Origin: an uncultured Erysipelotrichaceae bacterium
Lineage (GTDB): Bacteria; Bacillota_I; Bacilli_A; Erysipelotrichales; Erysipelotrichaceae
Reading direction: 5' to 3'
NCBI GenBank assembly: GCA_944325295.1
Contig: CALUZL010000094.1
Location: forward strand, 1 to 5,680
Length of the DNA: 5,680 bases
In this document: positions 5,047 to 5,680 of the stretch, piece by piece
How the letters are laid out: every line of letters starts with the position of its first letter
Position numbering within the stretch: the stretch's first letter is position 1
Notes under the pieces: model-generated
What the model was told of the DNA's origin: nothing
The model's input: the letters and a program-made list of their open reading frames with translations, nothing else
The model's database searches: none
Program-made: the position numbers and the translations under genes

Positions 5047-5680
5047 ATGGAAGAACTATTGAAAATCAATGATCTGAAAAAAGATTTCGGTGAGCTTAAA
5101 GTCTTAAAAGGGGTCGACCTTTCCTTAAAAAAAGGCGATATCTTAGCGATCATCGGTAGCAGCGGCAGTGGTAAATCGACCCTTCTTCGCTGTCTTAACC
5201 TTTTAGAGCAGCCATCATCCGGAAGTATCTGCTATAAGGGCCAAAACATCCTGCAAAAGGGCTTTGACCTTGAAAAGTACCGATCGGAAGTGGCCATGGT
5301 CTTTCAAAATTTCAACCTCTTCAACAATCTCAACGTCTTGGCAAACTGCGTCATCGGCCAGACTAAGGTCTTAAAGCGCAATAAAAAAGACGCCGAAAAG
5401 ATCGCCGTCAGATATTTGCATAAAGTCGGAATGGGCGACTTTCTAAATGCCGATCCTGCCCATCTGTCCGGTGGTCAAAAACAAAGAGCAGCCATCGCCA
5501 GATCTTTGTGTATGTCACCGGAGGTCATCCTCTTTGACGAACCGACAAGCGCTCTTGACCCGGAAATGGTCAACGAAGTCCTTAAAGTAATTGAAGATCT
5601 GGCTCATGAAGATATGACGATGATCATCGTGACCCACGAGATGAACTTTGCGAAAAACGTATCGAATCGGGTGATTTTTA
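5047..5680 (+). CDS. amino acid ABC transporter ATP-binding protein, C-terminus cut by window edge
   Basis: The cytoplasmic ATPase powers the importer. The window shows 211 codons of a protein usually about 240-250 residues, so only a short C-terminal tail is missing. All nucleotide-site motifs are present: Walker A GSSGSGKST (37-45), Q-loop Gln87 in VFQNFNLF, signature LSGGQKQR (140-147), Walker B VILFDE (160-165) with catalytic Glu165, D-loop SALD (168-171) and switch His197 in VTHEM. It resembles the GlnQ/HisP-type polar amino acid subfamily. Small departures are DPAHLSGGQ and FNNLNVL where relatives usually have YP..LSGGQ and FPHLTVL. The ATG at 5047 is preceded by GGAG (5037-5040), which overlaps the permease stop codon, and the gap between the genes is nine bases. 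This is the third gene of the riboswitch-controlled operon. Confidence 0.96.
   Translation, partial: MEELLKINDLKKDFGELKVLKGVDLSLKKGDILAIIGSSGSGKSTLLRCLNLLEQPSSGSICYKGQNILQKGFDLEKYRSEVAMVFQNFNLFNNLNVLANCVIGQTKVLKRNKKDAEKIAVRYLHKVGMGDFLNADPAHLSGGQKQRAAIARSLCMSPEVILFDEPTSALDPEMVNEVLKVIEDLAHEDMTMIIVTHEMNFAKNVSNRVIF

Overview
The window looks like a chromosomal segment from a low-to-moderate GC Gram-positive (Bacillota-like) bacterium. Supporting signs are strong AGGAG-type ribosome binding sites, sigma-A-type promoters, a lipoprotein solute-binding protein, a lysine (L-box) riboswitch with a terminator-type switch, and GC-poor intergenic DNA with intrinsic terminators. The complete genes end in TAA or TAG. 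The Trp codons I checked in them are all TGG, which favours the standard bacterial code over the Mollicutes code. I cannot name the genus; an Erysipelotrichia- or Mollicutes-related lineage is only a guess.

Layout: (1) 1-414, minus strand: the N-terminal 138 codons of miaA (tRNA dimethylallyltransferase), cut by the window edge. (2) 415-524: a compact divergent promoter region. Two sigma-A-type promoters point in opposite directions, share one self-complementary TTGCAA -35 hexamer, and each has a 17-bp spacer and a perfect TATAAT. The miaA-side promoter predicts a transcript starting at the A of its ATG (leaderless). The plus-side transcript would begin at a 26-bp near-perfect palindrome. (3) 525-1316, plus: a secreted or membrane-anchored protein with an Ig-like domain, a charged helix and an NlpC/P60-type cysteine peptidase domain, followed by two tandem intrinsic terminators. 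(4) 1375-1545: a regulatory stretch with an imperfect inverted repeat and four 11-bp tandem repeats resembling a Pho box. (5) 1546-3192, plus: a Na/Pi-cotransporter-family protein with a C-terminal PhoU-like domain, ended by a UUCG-tetraloop terminator. (6) 3225-3484: a promoter, a lysine riboswitch aptamer with five recognisable helices, and mutually exclusive antiterminator and terminator hairpins. (7) 3494-5680, plus: a polar amino acid ABC importer operon (lipoprotein binding protein, permease, ATPase cut by the window edge).

How it fits together: the riboswitch in front of the ABC genes points to lysine as the likely substrate. Lysine binding would favour the terminator and shut the importer off. 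The PhoU-fused transporter is an independent unit, and its upstream 11-bp array suggests phosphate-responsive control. miaA and the cell-wall peptidase gene are coupled only by their shared promoter region. There is no sign of mobile elements, CRISPR, tRNA or rRNA. The most unusual material is regulatory: the shared -35 element, the predicted leaderless miaA, the palindrome at +1 and the 11-bp array.
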